A program made the position numbers and the translations under genes. DNA of 52,992 nt from Candidatus Multivorans thiocomprendens (GTDB lineage: Bacteria > Acidobacteriota > Thermoanaerobaculia > Multivoradales > Multivoraceae). Each line of letters begins with the position of its first letter. Position 1 is the stretch's first letter. The notes under the pieces were generated by a model. That model had not been told where the DNA came from, did not search any database, and was given only the letters and a program-made list of their open reading frames with translations. Positions 33,658 to 41,108 of the stretch are shown in pieces. The stretch lies in contig JAPVWO010000269.1 of the NCBI GenBank assembly GCA_027493375.1, forward strand, positions 1-52,992, in the 5' to 3' direction.

Positions 33658-36612
33658 TTACTTGCCGCCGGCTGACGGGCCCATTCCTCCGCCGAGACCG
33701 TACAGCGTCTTCCGGCCGCCGAGCCGGAAGCTGGCCATGACGCCGACTTCGCGCTGGTCGGTCAAGGAGCCGCGGATCACGCCGCTGCCGAAGCCGTAGC
33801 CTTCGTTCGGCCGCCACTGCTGCACCGCGATCTCGTCGAGGATGTTCTTGGCGAAGGCGTGGATCTGCAGGCCCTCGCGGGGCGTGAACCAGATCGCCCG
33901 CAGGTCAAGCCGGGTGTACTCGGGAATCTTGTACTTAGGCAGGTTGCTCACGTCGGTGTGCTTCTCGGTCGTGTGGCCGAGCGTGGCCAGAAAACGCAGG
34001 TTCGCCAGGTCGTAGATGGCCGTCAACGAGAACTTGTGCCTGGGTTGCAGAGGCATGCGGTTGCCGCCGAAGTTGGTCAGGCTGGCGACCTCTTCCGTGA
34101 ACGTGTTGCCCAACCGGTCCTGAAACTCGACTTCAACAGTCGGCGCGTCCGGGTCGCAGCAGTACGTGGTTTCGAAGTCTCCCATGGCCGAGTCGAGGTA
34201 GTTGTACCAGCCGCGGATCGTGAAGCGGTCGGTAGCCCGGAAGGCCGCGTTGAGCTCCAGCCCCGAGATCCAGCTTCCGTCGATCGTGTTCATCTCGCCC
34301 TCAAAGGCGCTCTGGCCGGGAACCCGCCGTTCGACCGGCAACAGGCGTTCGGAGTTGACCCAGTAGCCCTGGTAGTCGTTGTAGAAGACCGAGGCCTCCA
34401 GTTGCAGGCGGTTGTCGGCCAGCAGGCCCTTCCAGCCGCCTTCGTAGTTGATCAGTTCCTCCGAGTCGAAGGTGACCTCGTTCATGTTGCCGAAGCCGAC
34501 GAAGCCGCCGGGGCGGCCGCCCTTGGAAGCCCGGCCGTACCACATGCTGGCGGGGTTGGCCGAGTACTGGAAGCCCGCGTTCCAGGTGGTCTGGTTCCAC
34601 TCCGCGTCGTTCTTGCCCTCGAAGCCTTCCACCGAGGCGTTGCGGAAGATCCAGAGGTCGACCGCGAAGCCGAAGTTGATGCCGATCCGGACGTCGTTCT
34701 GGACGTGGGTCTTGATGTCCTGGTCGTGGCGGATGCCGCCGAACAGCGTCCACCTGTCGCCGACCTGGTACTCGACGTTCCCGTAGTAGGCCAGGGTCTC
34801 GAACCGCGAGTGGCCGTAAAAGTCGAGCCAGTGGCCGTTCATGTTGCCGTCGGAGAACGCGCCGATGGCGCCCGCGTTCGACCAGTCGAGGAGTTCACCG
34901 GGGCACGCCCAGACGCCGCCCTGGCCGGAGATGGCCGACGTGGTGCCGTGGTCGCTCAACAGGGGCAGCCCGAAGAACGGCAGCGACGCCTGGCAGGTCG
35001 CCAGGGTGTTCGTGTTGAACGCCGGGTTGGCGAAGTTGAAGAAGCGGGCGTCGTAGGGTTCGTCCCCGTCCCGCTGAAAACCGCCCAGAACGAACTGGAA
35101 GTTGCCCGCGAAGCTCGACGCCAGACGCACCTCGTGGGAGGTCTGCTCCGAGTAGCGGAAGTAGTTCGTCATCGTGTCGGCGAACGGGTAACCGTTCGCG
35201 TCGAGGAAGGGATTGTCGGGACCGCCGACGCGCGAGGTGCCGTCGGTGTCGGTCTGCGCGTTCTCCGTCGTTTCCCGATAGCCGCCCTTGTAGGAAAGGG
35301 ACAAACCCCGGCTGGGCCGGATGTTCAGATCGGCCACGGCCATCTGGAGTTCCGAGTCCTCGTTGCCGGGCGTGTTGTAGTCGACGACGTTGCGCAGGTC
35401 GTCGCCCGGACAGATGAGCTGGTTCGGATCACTGAGATCGCAGTCCCTGACCGACGGCGCCTGGTTCGCGGCGCCGAGGAAGGGATTGGGGAACAGGCAG
35501 GTCGGGTTGCCCTCCGGGTCGGTGCCTGTCAGCAGACATTCCGTGGTCACGTCGCGGCCGGTCAGTTCGACCGAGGTGCGGGGCGCGCCGCTGTCCTCGC
35601 GCCCGGCGTAGCGGAGGTTGAAGTCGACCGTCTCGCCGAGATAGCGGAGCTGCGGCGCCCAGTGGGTGTTATCCGGTTCGTCGTAGTCGCCGCCGGGGCC
35701 GATGTTGGGCTGCGCGCCCTCGCCCTGCCAGCTTCCGGCCGTCAACCGCCAGCTCACTCCGCTGTCGCCGATCGGCCCGCCGATGGCGAGGTCGCCGCGT
35801 TGCGACGCCTGGTCGGTGTACTCGGCCAGGGCGTTGACGTCGAACTGGGCGGTCGGCTTGATCGTGTTGAAGCTGATCGCCCCGGCGATCGCGGCGCGGC
35901 CGCCGGTGGTTCCCTGCGGGCCGCGCGCCACGTTCATGCTCTCGACGTCGAACAGGTTGCCGGGCTCGAGCGCATAGAGCTCGTCGGTGTAGATGCCGTC
36001 GACGTAGGTGGCGACCGCCGTGGCCTGGAAGAACTCCTGGTTCCGCTGCGAGCCGATGCCGCGCAGGTAGAGGTGGTTGCCGTGACCCGAATCGGGCGAC
36101 TGATGGCCGATCTGCAGGCCCGGCGTGAGCGCTTCGAGGTCGTTGTTGTTGTTCATCCCGAGCTCGACGACCATGCCCTCGTTGAAGCCGGTGACCGTCA
36201 TCGGCCGGCGTAGGACGTTCTCCTCGCCGATCTCGCCCTGGACGAAGATCTGCTCGACGACGGAGAGACCGAGCGCGAACTCGACGGAGGCCATGCCTCC
36301 CGAGACCTCGACCGCTTCGCTCGAGGAACGGAAGCCCTGGAGCGACGCCGTCGCCGTGTAGTCGCCGTCTTCCAGGCCGTCGATGCGGAAGGCGCCGGCG
36401 GCGTCGGTCTGCGTGCTCTTGCCGATGTCCTCGCCGTCGGCGTCCTGCAGGCTGACGGTGACGCCGGGCAGGGCGCCGCCTTCGCGGTCGTAGACCGTTC
36501 CGGAAACGCTGCCGTCCTGAGCCGCGGCAGGCAGGGCGAGTACCGCCATGGCCAGCAGGGTCAACCCAACCCGTCTCCGGGCCGGAGACTCATTCGGGTG
36601 GCTCTTCGTCAT
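33658..36612 (-). CDS. TonB-dependent receptor with N-terminal carboxypeptidase-regulatory domain
   Basis: A 984-residue outer-membrane receptor. The signal peptide (about 1-32, LALPAAAQDG) is followed by a regulatory beta-sandwich (about 33-115, GTVYDREGGALPGVTVSLQDADG), a plug (about 120-240, LEALTPGLQIGHQS, NHLYLRGIGSQRNQ, VATYVDGIYTDELYAL, VARGPQGTTGGRAAIAG) and a barrel. The plug strings resemble siderophore/B12-type plugs more than the Oar type at 8843. After the beta-signal-like VGVMASFRL the protein continues for about 20 Gly-rich residues, so it lacks the usual terminal Phe. The ATG at 36612 has GAGGAG upstream; the long upstream open frame is in a region with no other coding signs. 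A perfect terminator follows at 33628-33651. Ligand unknown. Confidence 0.92.
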   Translation of the reverse strand: MTKSHPNESPARRRVGLTLLAMAVLALPAAAQDGSVSGTVYDREGGALPGVTVSLQDADGEDIGKSTQTDAAGAFRIDGLEDGDYTATASLQGFRSSSEAVEVSGGMASVEFALGLSVVEQIFVQGEIGEENVLRRPMTVTGFNEGMVVELGMNNNNDLEALTPGLQIGHQSPDSGHGNHLYLRGIGSQRNQEFFQATAVATYVDGIYTDELYALEPGNLFDVESMNVARGPQGTTGGRAAIAGAISFNTIKPTAQFDVNALAEYTDQASQRGDLAIGGPIGDSGVSWRLTAGSWQGEGAQPNIGPGGDYDEPDNTHWAPQLRYLGETVDFNLRYAGREDSGAPRTSVELTGRDVTTECLLTGTDPEGNPTCLFPNPFLGAANQAPSVRDCDLSDPNQLICPGDDLRNVVDYNTPGNEDSELQMAVADLNIRPSRGLSLSYKGGYRETTENAQTDTDGTSRVGGPDNPFLDANGYPFADTMTNYFRYSEQTSHEVRLASSFAGNFQFVLGGFQRDGDEPYDARFFNFANPAFNTNTLATCQASLPFFGLPLLSDHGTTSAISGQGGVWACPGELLDWSNAGAIGAFSDGNMNGHWLDFYGHSRFETLAYYGNVEYQVGDRWTLFGGIRHDQDIKTHVQNDVRIGINFGFAVDLWIFRNASVEGFEGKNDAEWNQTTWNAGFQYSANPASMWYGRASKGGRPGGFVGFGNMNEVTFDSEELINYEGGWKGLLADNRLQLEASVFYNDYQGYWVNSERLLPVERRVPGQSAFEGEMNTIDGSWISGLELNAAFRATDRFTIRGWYNYLDSAMGDFETTYCCDPDAPTVEVEFQDRLGNTFTEEVASLTNFGGNRMPLQPRHKFSLTAIYDLANLRFLATLGHTTEKHTDVSNLPKYKIPEYTRLDLRAIWFTPREGLQIHAFAKNILDEIAVQQWRPNEGYGFGSGVIRGSLTDQREVGVMASFRLGGRKTLYGLGGGMGPSAGGK

Positions 36613-37091
36613 GAGGGTTCTCCTCGGCCGGCGAGGCCTCAGTTCCGAGTTGACGCCGCACGTCGAACCGCCACCATGGCGATCCAAAGGGACTCGCGAT
36701 ACGTCGTGAACTGTCAAGGGTACACGGAACATGTTACAGCGTTCCAATCCGCAGGCTCCCTTGGGGGGCGAACTCGCGGACTGGGCCGGCAGCGCGATCT
36801 TCGAACCGTTAGACCAAGCCACCCGCCCGTCATCGGACGCTGCGGATCGACCACCAGTGCAACCAGCGCGGGTCGCTGGGCAGAGAGGCGCGACCCGGGT
36901 CGTCGCGGCAGCCAGTGCGTTGAATCTGTGTCGATGCCCGAACGGCCGCATGGCGGGTGGCGATGTCCCGGTTCTAGGCTGATCACGGATCTGGAAGACA
37001 CCCCTGATCCTGCCCCGGTCTGTCCACGAAGACGGGCAACCCAAGTTCTGTAAGATCGCCCGCTTCTTCCACAGCTCTTGAGGAGATGTTG
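36613..37091. other. Long divergent intergenic region (479 bp)
   Basis: It separates the TonB receptor (36612, minus) from the small secreted-protein cluster (37092, plus). It holds the candidate motif at 36720-36741, which includes the perfect 8-bp palindrome AACATGTT (36728-36735), and a GAGGAG ribosome site at 37080-37085. TTGACA occurs on the minus strand just downstream of the motif, but without a good -10. No gene is supported, although several frames are open because of high GC. Confidence 0.5.
36720..36741 (-). promoter_or_regulatory. Candidate shared upstream motif (TonB receptor gene)
   Basis: GTACACGGAACATGTTACAG on the plus strand lies 108-129 bases upstream of the receptor start and contains the palindrome AACATGTT. 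Its last 15 bases align with 33354-33368 upstream of the cytochrome-like gene at 12 positions. GGAAC and GTTCC flank it as a 5-bp inverted repeat (36726-36730 with 36741-36745). Confidence 0.35.
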
Positions 37092-37848
37092 ATGCGATCC
37101 AGTTCACCCCCAATGCCCGCGCTGTTCCTGTTAGTCGCCATCTTCGCGGTCACGCCACTCGTGGGCCAAGCGGCATTTGAGGAGACACTGACCGGTGAAC
37201 TGGAGGTTCCGTTCAATCCGGCGATGCTCGACCCCGAGACGAGCATCGCCTACCTGGTGCACATCGCCGAGTTGCTGGACTGGCAGCAACCCCCAGAGAC
37301 GCTGTGGGAGATCGACATCCCAATCTCGATTGACCGGGCGGTGTACGAGCGGATGCGGGTCGCCCGCAACCCCGATGAGATCGAGTCGATCGAATCCGAA
37401 TCCCGCGTCCCAACCGGCAACCCTAGTGCACAGAATGTCGTGTACGTTGGTTCTTTCCGTTGCTCCGCTCGGGCGCACAACCCTCACCGGAGCCGCCAAA
37501 GCGGCACCGTGAAGGCAAAAGGTGATGGCTACTGCACGTACACGCCGCTCATCAACTGGCTGACGCCCCCGATCGTCTGGAGCTTCAAGATGGCCATGTC
37601 GAAGCCCGCAGCCCAGCAGATCTGGTACGCCACTCACCGGAAGTTCGAGCAGAATCCCGTGTGGGAGCAGGACTACGGGAACCTCGGCGGCGACGGCACG
37701 CAGGTAGACTCCGGGCAATGCACGAACGGTACCTACCAGCATACGGTCGACATTGATGTCTTCGTGCCCTTTCCGTGGAATCGTCGAGATCACTCAACCG
37801 CTAGTGGCCTATCGGGTTGCGGTCGGGGTGGTGACCACATGTCCGTAG
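37092..37848 (+). CDS. Unrecognised secreted protein, interrupted by a single-base frameshift
   Basis: About 250 residues with a clear signal peptide (ALFLLVAIFAVTPLVGQAAF). The mature part is unrecognised: ELEVPFNPAMLDPETSIAYLVHIAELL, a basic Cys-containing stretch (SFRCSARAHNPHRSRQSG), TVKAKGDGYCTYTP, then TNGTYQHTVDIDVFVPF. As written, the frame runs on into the next gene through implausible sequence. One base earlier or later at about 37768-37773, the frame gives RGIVEITQPLVAYRVAVGVV and a stop TAG at 37846-37848, a far better C-terminus. One extra C in CCCTTTCC is therefore suspected. The ATG at 37092 is preferred over 37086 because GAGGAG then sits 6 bases away. GC content is visibly lower than average here. 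Confidence 0.65.
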
Positions 37849-38267
37849 ACGAACAGAAGCTCCGCGAGATGCTCGTCGGGCTGACGAACACGAGCTGCGA
37901 GAACCTCTCGGTTTTGCTCCTGATCGCCCAGGAGGTCGATCTCGTGCTGCCCCACAGCGAGCACACGATGATTCGGATTCTGGAGGCCCAACGGACTCTC
38001 GCGCGTCAGACCTTCGGTCCCGACATCGAGTTCGACGCCAGCGTGGCGAAGCGTGTCGATCTGACCGACATCGCGGTCGATCGCGAGAAGCTCCGGCGGC
38101 TCTTGGATCGGATCACCGATCTTGAGAGCCGCAACCTCGCGCTCCTCCGGGCGGTAGCGGAGCGGACCGGGATGCGGAATCCGCTGGACACTGAGCTGGA
38201 CCGGCAGCTAGACGATCAGCGCCGCGCCCAACTGGAAGCGGTCTTCGGCGCCGAGTCGCCCGAATGA
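37839..38267 (+). CDS. Unrecognised protein with two copies of a 57-residue module (A)
   Basis: A 142-residue soluble, probably all-helical protein. Residues 4-60 and 81-137 are two copies of one 57-residue module that align without gaps to each other and to the two copies in the next gene. Shared positions include Asp1, Leu5-Arg6, Leu9, Asn19-Leu20 and Pro35, plus basic residues near 48-50 (for example DREKLRRLLDRITDLESRNL). A linker (KRVDLTDIAV) precedes the second copy. The internal ATG at 37839 is taken as the start because it begins just before module 1 and overlaps the corrected stop of the secreted protein by 10 bases. The stop overlaps the next start (ATGA). No family or function is recognised. 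Confidence 0.68.
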   Translation: MSVDEQKLREMLVGLTNTSCENLSVLLLIAQEVDLVLPHSEHTMIRILEAQRTLARQTFGPDIEFDASVAKRVDLTDIAVDREKLRRLLDRITDLESRNLALLRAVAERTGMRNPLDTELDRQLDDQRRAQLEAVFGAESPE

Positions 38268-38674
38268 CCAAGCGGCCGCTGACAGACGGCGATGCGCTGC
38301 GGAACTTGCTGACAGGGATCGTCAACGGCCAGTGCGAGACTTTCTCGTTCCTCGTGCGAGCCGCCACGAGTCTCGGCCTGACGGTACCGTACCGGAAGCA
38401 GCTGGGATACGAGATGCGGGGCCGGCGCCATCGTCTGATCGAGGAATCGGTCGGGCCACCCACCCGGATCGGCCACGTCGATCTTGAGTCGGCGGGCGTC
38501 GACCGCGAGGCTCTGCGCGACCTGCTGGCGGGCTTCGTCGATGTTGAGGCCCACAATCTCGATCTGCTGGTGGCGGTTGGTGCCGAGGCGGGGGTCAAGA
38601 CGCCCCACGATCCCGAGGACTTGCAAGTCCTGGTGGCAAACCGCCGCAGGCTGCTCGACAGGGCCCTTCGCTAG
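38264..38674 (+). CDS. Unrecognised protein with two copies of a 57-residue module (B)
   Basis: A 136-residue paralogue of the preceding protein. Modules occupy 8-64 (DGDALRNLLTGIVNGQ onward) and 80-136 (DREALRDLLAGFVDVE onward), with a 15-residue linker containing GHVDLESAGV that resembles the linker of protein A. All four modules in the pair keep Pro at position 35 and a Leu-Arg pair at 5-6. No signal peptide, membrane segment or catalytic motif is visible; the modules are predicted amphipathic helices. Translation is probably coupled to protein A through ATGA. The pair and the secreted protein before it form a compact three-gene cluster. I do not assign a function. Confidence 0.78.
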   Translation: MTKRPLTDGDALRNLLTGIVNGQCETFSFLVRAATSLGLTVPYRKQLGYEMRGRRHRLIEESVGPPTRIGHVDLESAGVDREALRDLLAGFVDVEAHNLDLLVAVGAEAGVKTPHDPEDLQVLVANRRRLLDRALR

Positions 38675-38707
38675 TGGACGTGCGTCCGGCGGTTTCCGAA
38701 CCCAGCG

Positions 38708-39964
38708 TTGGCTAGTCCGCCGCGAGTGAATCGCGCTCTATCCGGTTGGATCGCCGGCCTCCTGCTGGCGTGGCTTCTCGCCGCACCCCTGTCGGCCCAG
38801 CCGCCCGGCGCGGCGACGGACGCTCCGGCGGAGCTGATCGCCCGAATCGAGGCGCCGCGCGAGGCCGGGTCGAGCGACGACTCCGGCAAGAGCCTCGCGG
38901 AGCTGATGGAGACGCACGGCATCTCCGCGCTCAGCGTCGCCGTCGTCGAGGACTACCGGCTGCACTGGGCCAGGGCCTGGGGCGTGACGGACGAATCGAC
39001 CGGCGCGCCGGCCGACACGGACACCCTGTTCCAGGCCGCTTCGATCAGCAAGCCGGTCTCGGCGATGGCGGTGCTCCGGGCGGTCCAGGACGGGCTCTTC
39101 GACCTGGACGACGACATCAACTCGATCCTTCGGTCCTGGAAGCTCCGGGACGACGCCGAGTTGCTCGCCGAGACCCCGGTGACGCCGCGAATGCTGCTGA
39201 GCATGACGGCCGGCACGACGGTTTCGGGATTCCCCGGCTACAAGCCGGACGCAGAGCTGCCGACACTTCCCGAGGTCCTGGGGCGGAAGGACGAGGAAAC
39301 ACCGGCCAACACGGACCCGGTGGTCGTCGGCTGGCGGCCCGGCAGCCGCTACGAGTACTCGGGCGGCGGCTCGACCATCCTGCAGCTCGCCTTGAGCGAC
39401 GTTCAGGGCGAGCCATTCGAGGAGATCCTCCAGGAGACCGTCCTCGACCCGCTCGGCATGAGCCGAAGCTGCTTCTGCCAGCCGCTGCCCGAGGCACTCC
39501 ACGGCAACGCCGCGCGGGCGGGCGGGTCGACGACCGGGAGCGCCGCGAAGGACCGCGAGCCCCGCGCGCCCTGGCACGTCTACCCGGAGCTCTACGCCGC
39601 GGGCCTGTGGACGACGCCGACGGACCTCGCGAAGTTCCTGATCGAGGTCCAGTTCTCCCTGGAGGGTCGCTCGAACCGCATCCTCACGACCGGGTTCACC
39701 CGCAAGATGGTGACGCCCGGAGGCGTGGGCAACTACGCTCTCGGCTTCACCACCGGCGCCGACACTCCGCACCGCCCCGCGCCACCCGGAGAAGCGGACC
39801 GTTTCTTCGGACATACCGGCGGCAACTGGGGCTTCCGCGGGAACTTCGTCGGATCGCTCGAAGGAGGCAACGGCTATGTCATCCTGGCCAACAGCAGCGA
39901 AGCCAACCCGGTCATCTTCGTCGAGCTGCCGGCGCGCATCCGGGCCGCCTACGGGTGGGAGTAG
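38708..39964 (+). CDS. Serine hydrolase, beta-lactamase/class C PBP fold (exported)
   Basis: A 418-residue exported serine hydrolase of the beta-lactamase-like family. A signal peptide (about 10-32, WIAGLLLAWLLAAPLSAQ) precedes SISK at 112-115 (nucleophile Ser112 and Lys115), the Tyr motif YEYSGGG (about 219), and HTGGNWG near 365 in place of the KTG box. Such proteins act as esterases, D-amino-acid peptidases or penicillin-binding proteins; true beta-lactamase activity should not be assumed. The TTG at 38708 is the first possible start and a GTG at 38726 is an alternative. A second, unlike member of the same family begins inside its 3' end. Confidence 0.87.
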   Translation: MASPPRVNRALSGWIAGLLLAWLLAAPLSAQPPGAATDAPAELIARIEAPREAGSSDDSGKSLAELMETHGISALSVAVVEDYRLHWARAWGVTDESTGAPADTDTLFQAASISKPVSAMAVLRAVQDGLFDLDDDINSILRSWKLRDDAELLAETPVTPRMLLSMTAGTTVSGFPGYKPDAELPTLPEVLGRKDEETPANTDPVVVGWRPGSRYEYSGGGSTILQLALSDVQGEPFEEILQETVLDPLGMSRSCFCQPLPEALHGNAARAGGSTTGSAAKDREPRAPWHVYPELYAAGLWTTPTDLAKFLIEVQFSLEGRSNRILTTGFTRKMVTPGGVGNYALGFTTGADTPHRPAPPGEADRFFGHTGGNWGFRGNFVGSLEGGNGYVILANSSEANPVIFVELPARIRAAYGWE

Positions 39965-41108
39965 CGGTGTCGTCGCCGCGGTCCTCCTGACCCTCGCCTG
40001 CGCCGCGCCACCCTCCCCGGACGTGACCTCCGAGACCGAGCGACTCTTCCAGGCGCGCCTAGACGAACTCCGCGCGGAACTCGGCTTCATCGGCGCCACC
40101 GCCGCCTTCGTCCTCCCGGACGGCAGCGGAGGCGTCGCCGCCACCGGCTACGCCGATCCGGACAACGACCTGCCAATGACGCCCGAGCACCGCATGCCGG
40201 CCGGCAGCATCGGCAAGACGATCGCCGCGGCCACCGCGCTCAGCATGGTCAACGAGGGCCTCCTCGGCCTCGACGACCTGGCGTCGCGCTGGCTCGGCGA
40301 CGAACCGTGGTGGACCCGCCTGCCCAACCACGAGACGATGACCCTCCGCCATCTGCTCAGCCATTCGAGCGGGCTGACCGACCACGTCTACGACGAAGCC
40401 TGGCGCAGTGAGGCCCGGTCGCGCCGCGGCCCGGCCGGCGACCCCGACGCCTGGTTCGAGCCGCGAGAGCTGGTCCAGTACGTCCTCGACAAGGAGCCCC
40501 TGTTCCCGGCCGGCGAGGGGTACGCCTACACCGACACCGGCTACCTCGTCGCGGGCCTGATGTTGGAGGCCGCCTCCGGCGGCGCGTACTACGACGAGGC
40601 CCGGCGCCGCGTTCTCGACCGTCACGACCTCCCCCGCACGGTGGAGCAGATCGGCCGCACCTTCCCCGATCTCGCCCCCGGCCACGTCGGCGAGGACAAC
40701 CCGTTCTCGCTGCCGGCCAAGACCGCCGAGGGCGACGTGATGGCCTTCAGCCCGCAGACGGAGTGGACCGGCGGCGGCTACGTCTCCAACTCACGCGACC
40801 TGGCCCGCTGGGCCAAGATCCTCTACGAGGAGCGCGCCCTCGACGGACCGTACCTGGAGGAGATGCTGAACTCCGGCTACCGCGGCGAAGACGCCGGCGC
40901 GACCTACGGCCTTGGCGTCTACCGGGCCGACAGCCCGCACGGCGAACTCATCGGCCACGGCGGCTGGTTCCCCGGTTGGCGCTCCACGATGTACTACCAC
41001 CGGGACTCCGGCATCGCCGTCGCCGTCCAGTTCAACCAGAACGAACTCGACTTCCGAAACGAAGTCCGCGACGCCCTGCTGGCCCTCTTGCTGGAACGGC
41101 TTCCCTAG
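39876..41108 (+). CDS. Serine hydrolase, beta-lactamase-like (second copy, overlapping start)
   Basis: A serine hydrolase with SIGK at about 111-114, YTDTGY in place of YxN (about 218-223), and HGGWFPG near 365. It also has a lipoprotein-like segment VVAAVLLTLACAAPPS. The only in-frame start before this leader is the ATG at 39876, inside the previous gene (89-base overlap) but with GGAGG 9 bases upstream. The 30 residues before the hydrophobic segment are unusually Ser/Pro-rich for a leader. Either the genes truly overlap, or a small indel has displaced a later start. From about residue 34 onward the protein is normal. Its stop overlaps the stop of the convergent aminotransferase. Likely an envelope peptidase or esterase. 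Confidence 0.82.
   Translation: MSSWPTAAKPTRSSSSSCRRASGPPTGGSSGVVAAVLLTLACAAPPSPDVTSETERLFQARLDELRAELGFIGATAAFVLPDGSGGVAATGYADPDNDLPMTPEHRMPAGSIGKTIAAATALSMVNEGLLGLDDLASRWLGDEPWWTRLPNHETMTLRHLLSHSSGLTDHVYDEAWRSEARSRRGPAGDPDAWFEPRELVQYVLDKEPLFPAGEGYAYTDTGYLVAGLMLEAASGGAYYDEARRRVLDRHDLPRTVEQIGRTFPDLAPGHVGEDNPFSLPAKTAEGDVMAFSPQTEWTGGGYVSNSRDLARWAKILYEERALDGPYLEEMLNSGYRGEDAGATYGLGVYRADSPHGELIGHGGWFPGWRSTMYYHRDSGIAVAVQFNQNELDFRNEVRDALLALLLERLP

Noticed and set aside
33470-33799. Plus-strand open frame across the terminator region
   Set aside because: It runs through a convincing minus-strand terminator and into the receptor gene antisense; no protein features.
36613-37091. Small genes in the long divergent spacer
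   Set aside because: Open frames exist on both strands but none has a ribosome site, conserved-looking sequence or signal peptide.
38708-41108. Calling the two serine hydrolases antibiotic-resistance beta-lactamases
   Set aside because: SxxK and Tyr motifs show only the fold; most members are esterases or peptidases, and the KTG box is replaced by HTGG / HGGW.
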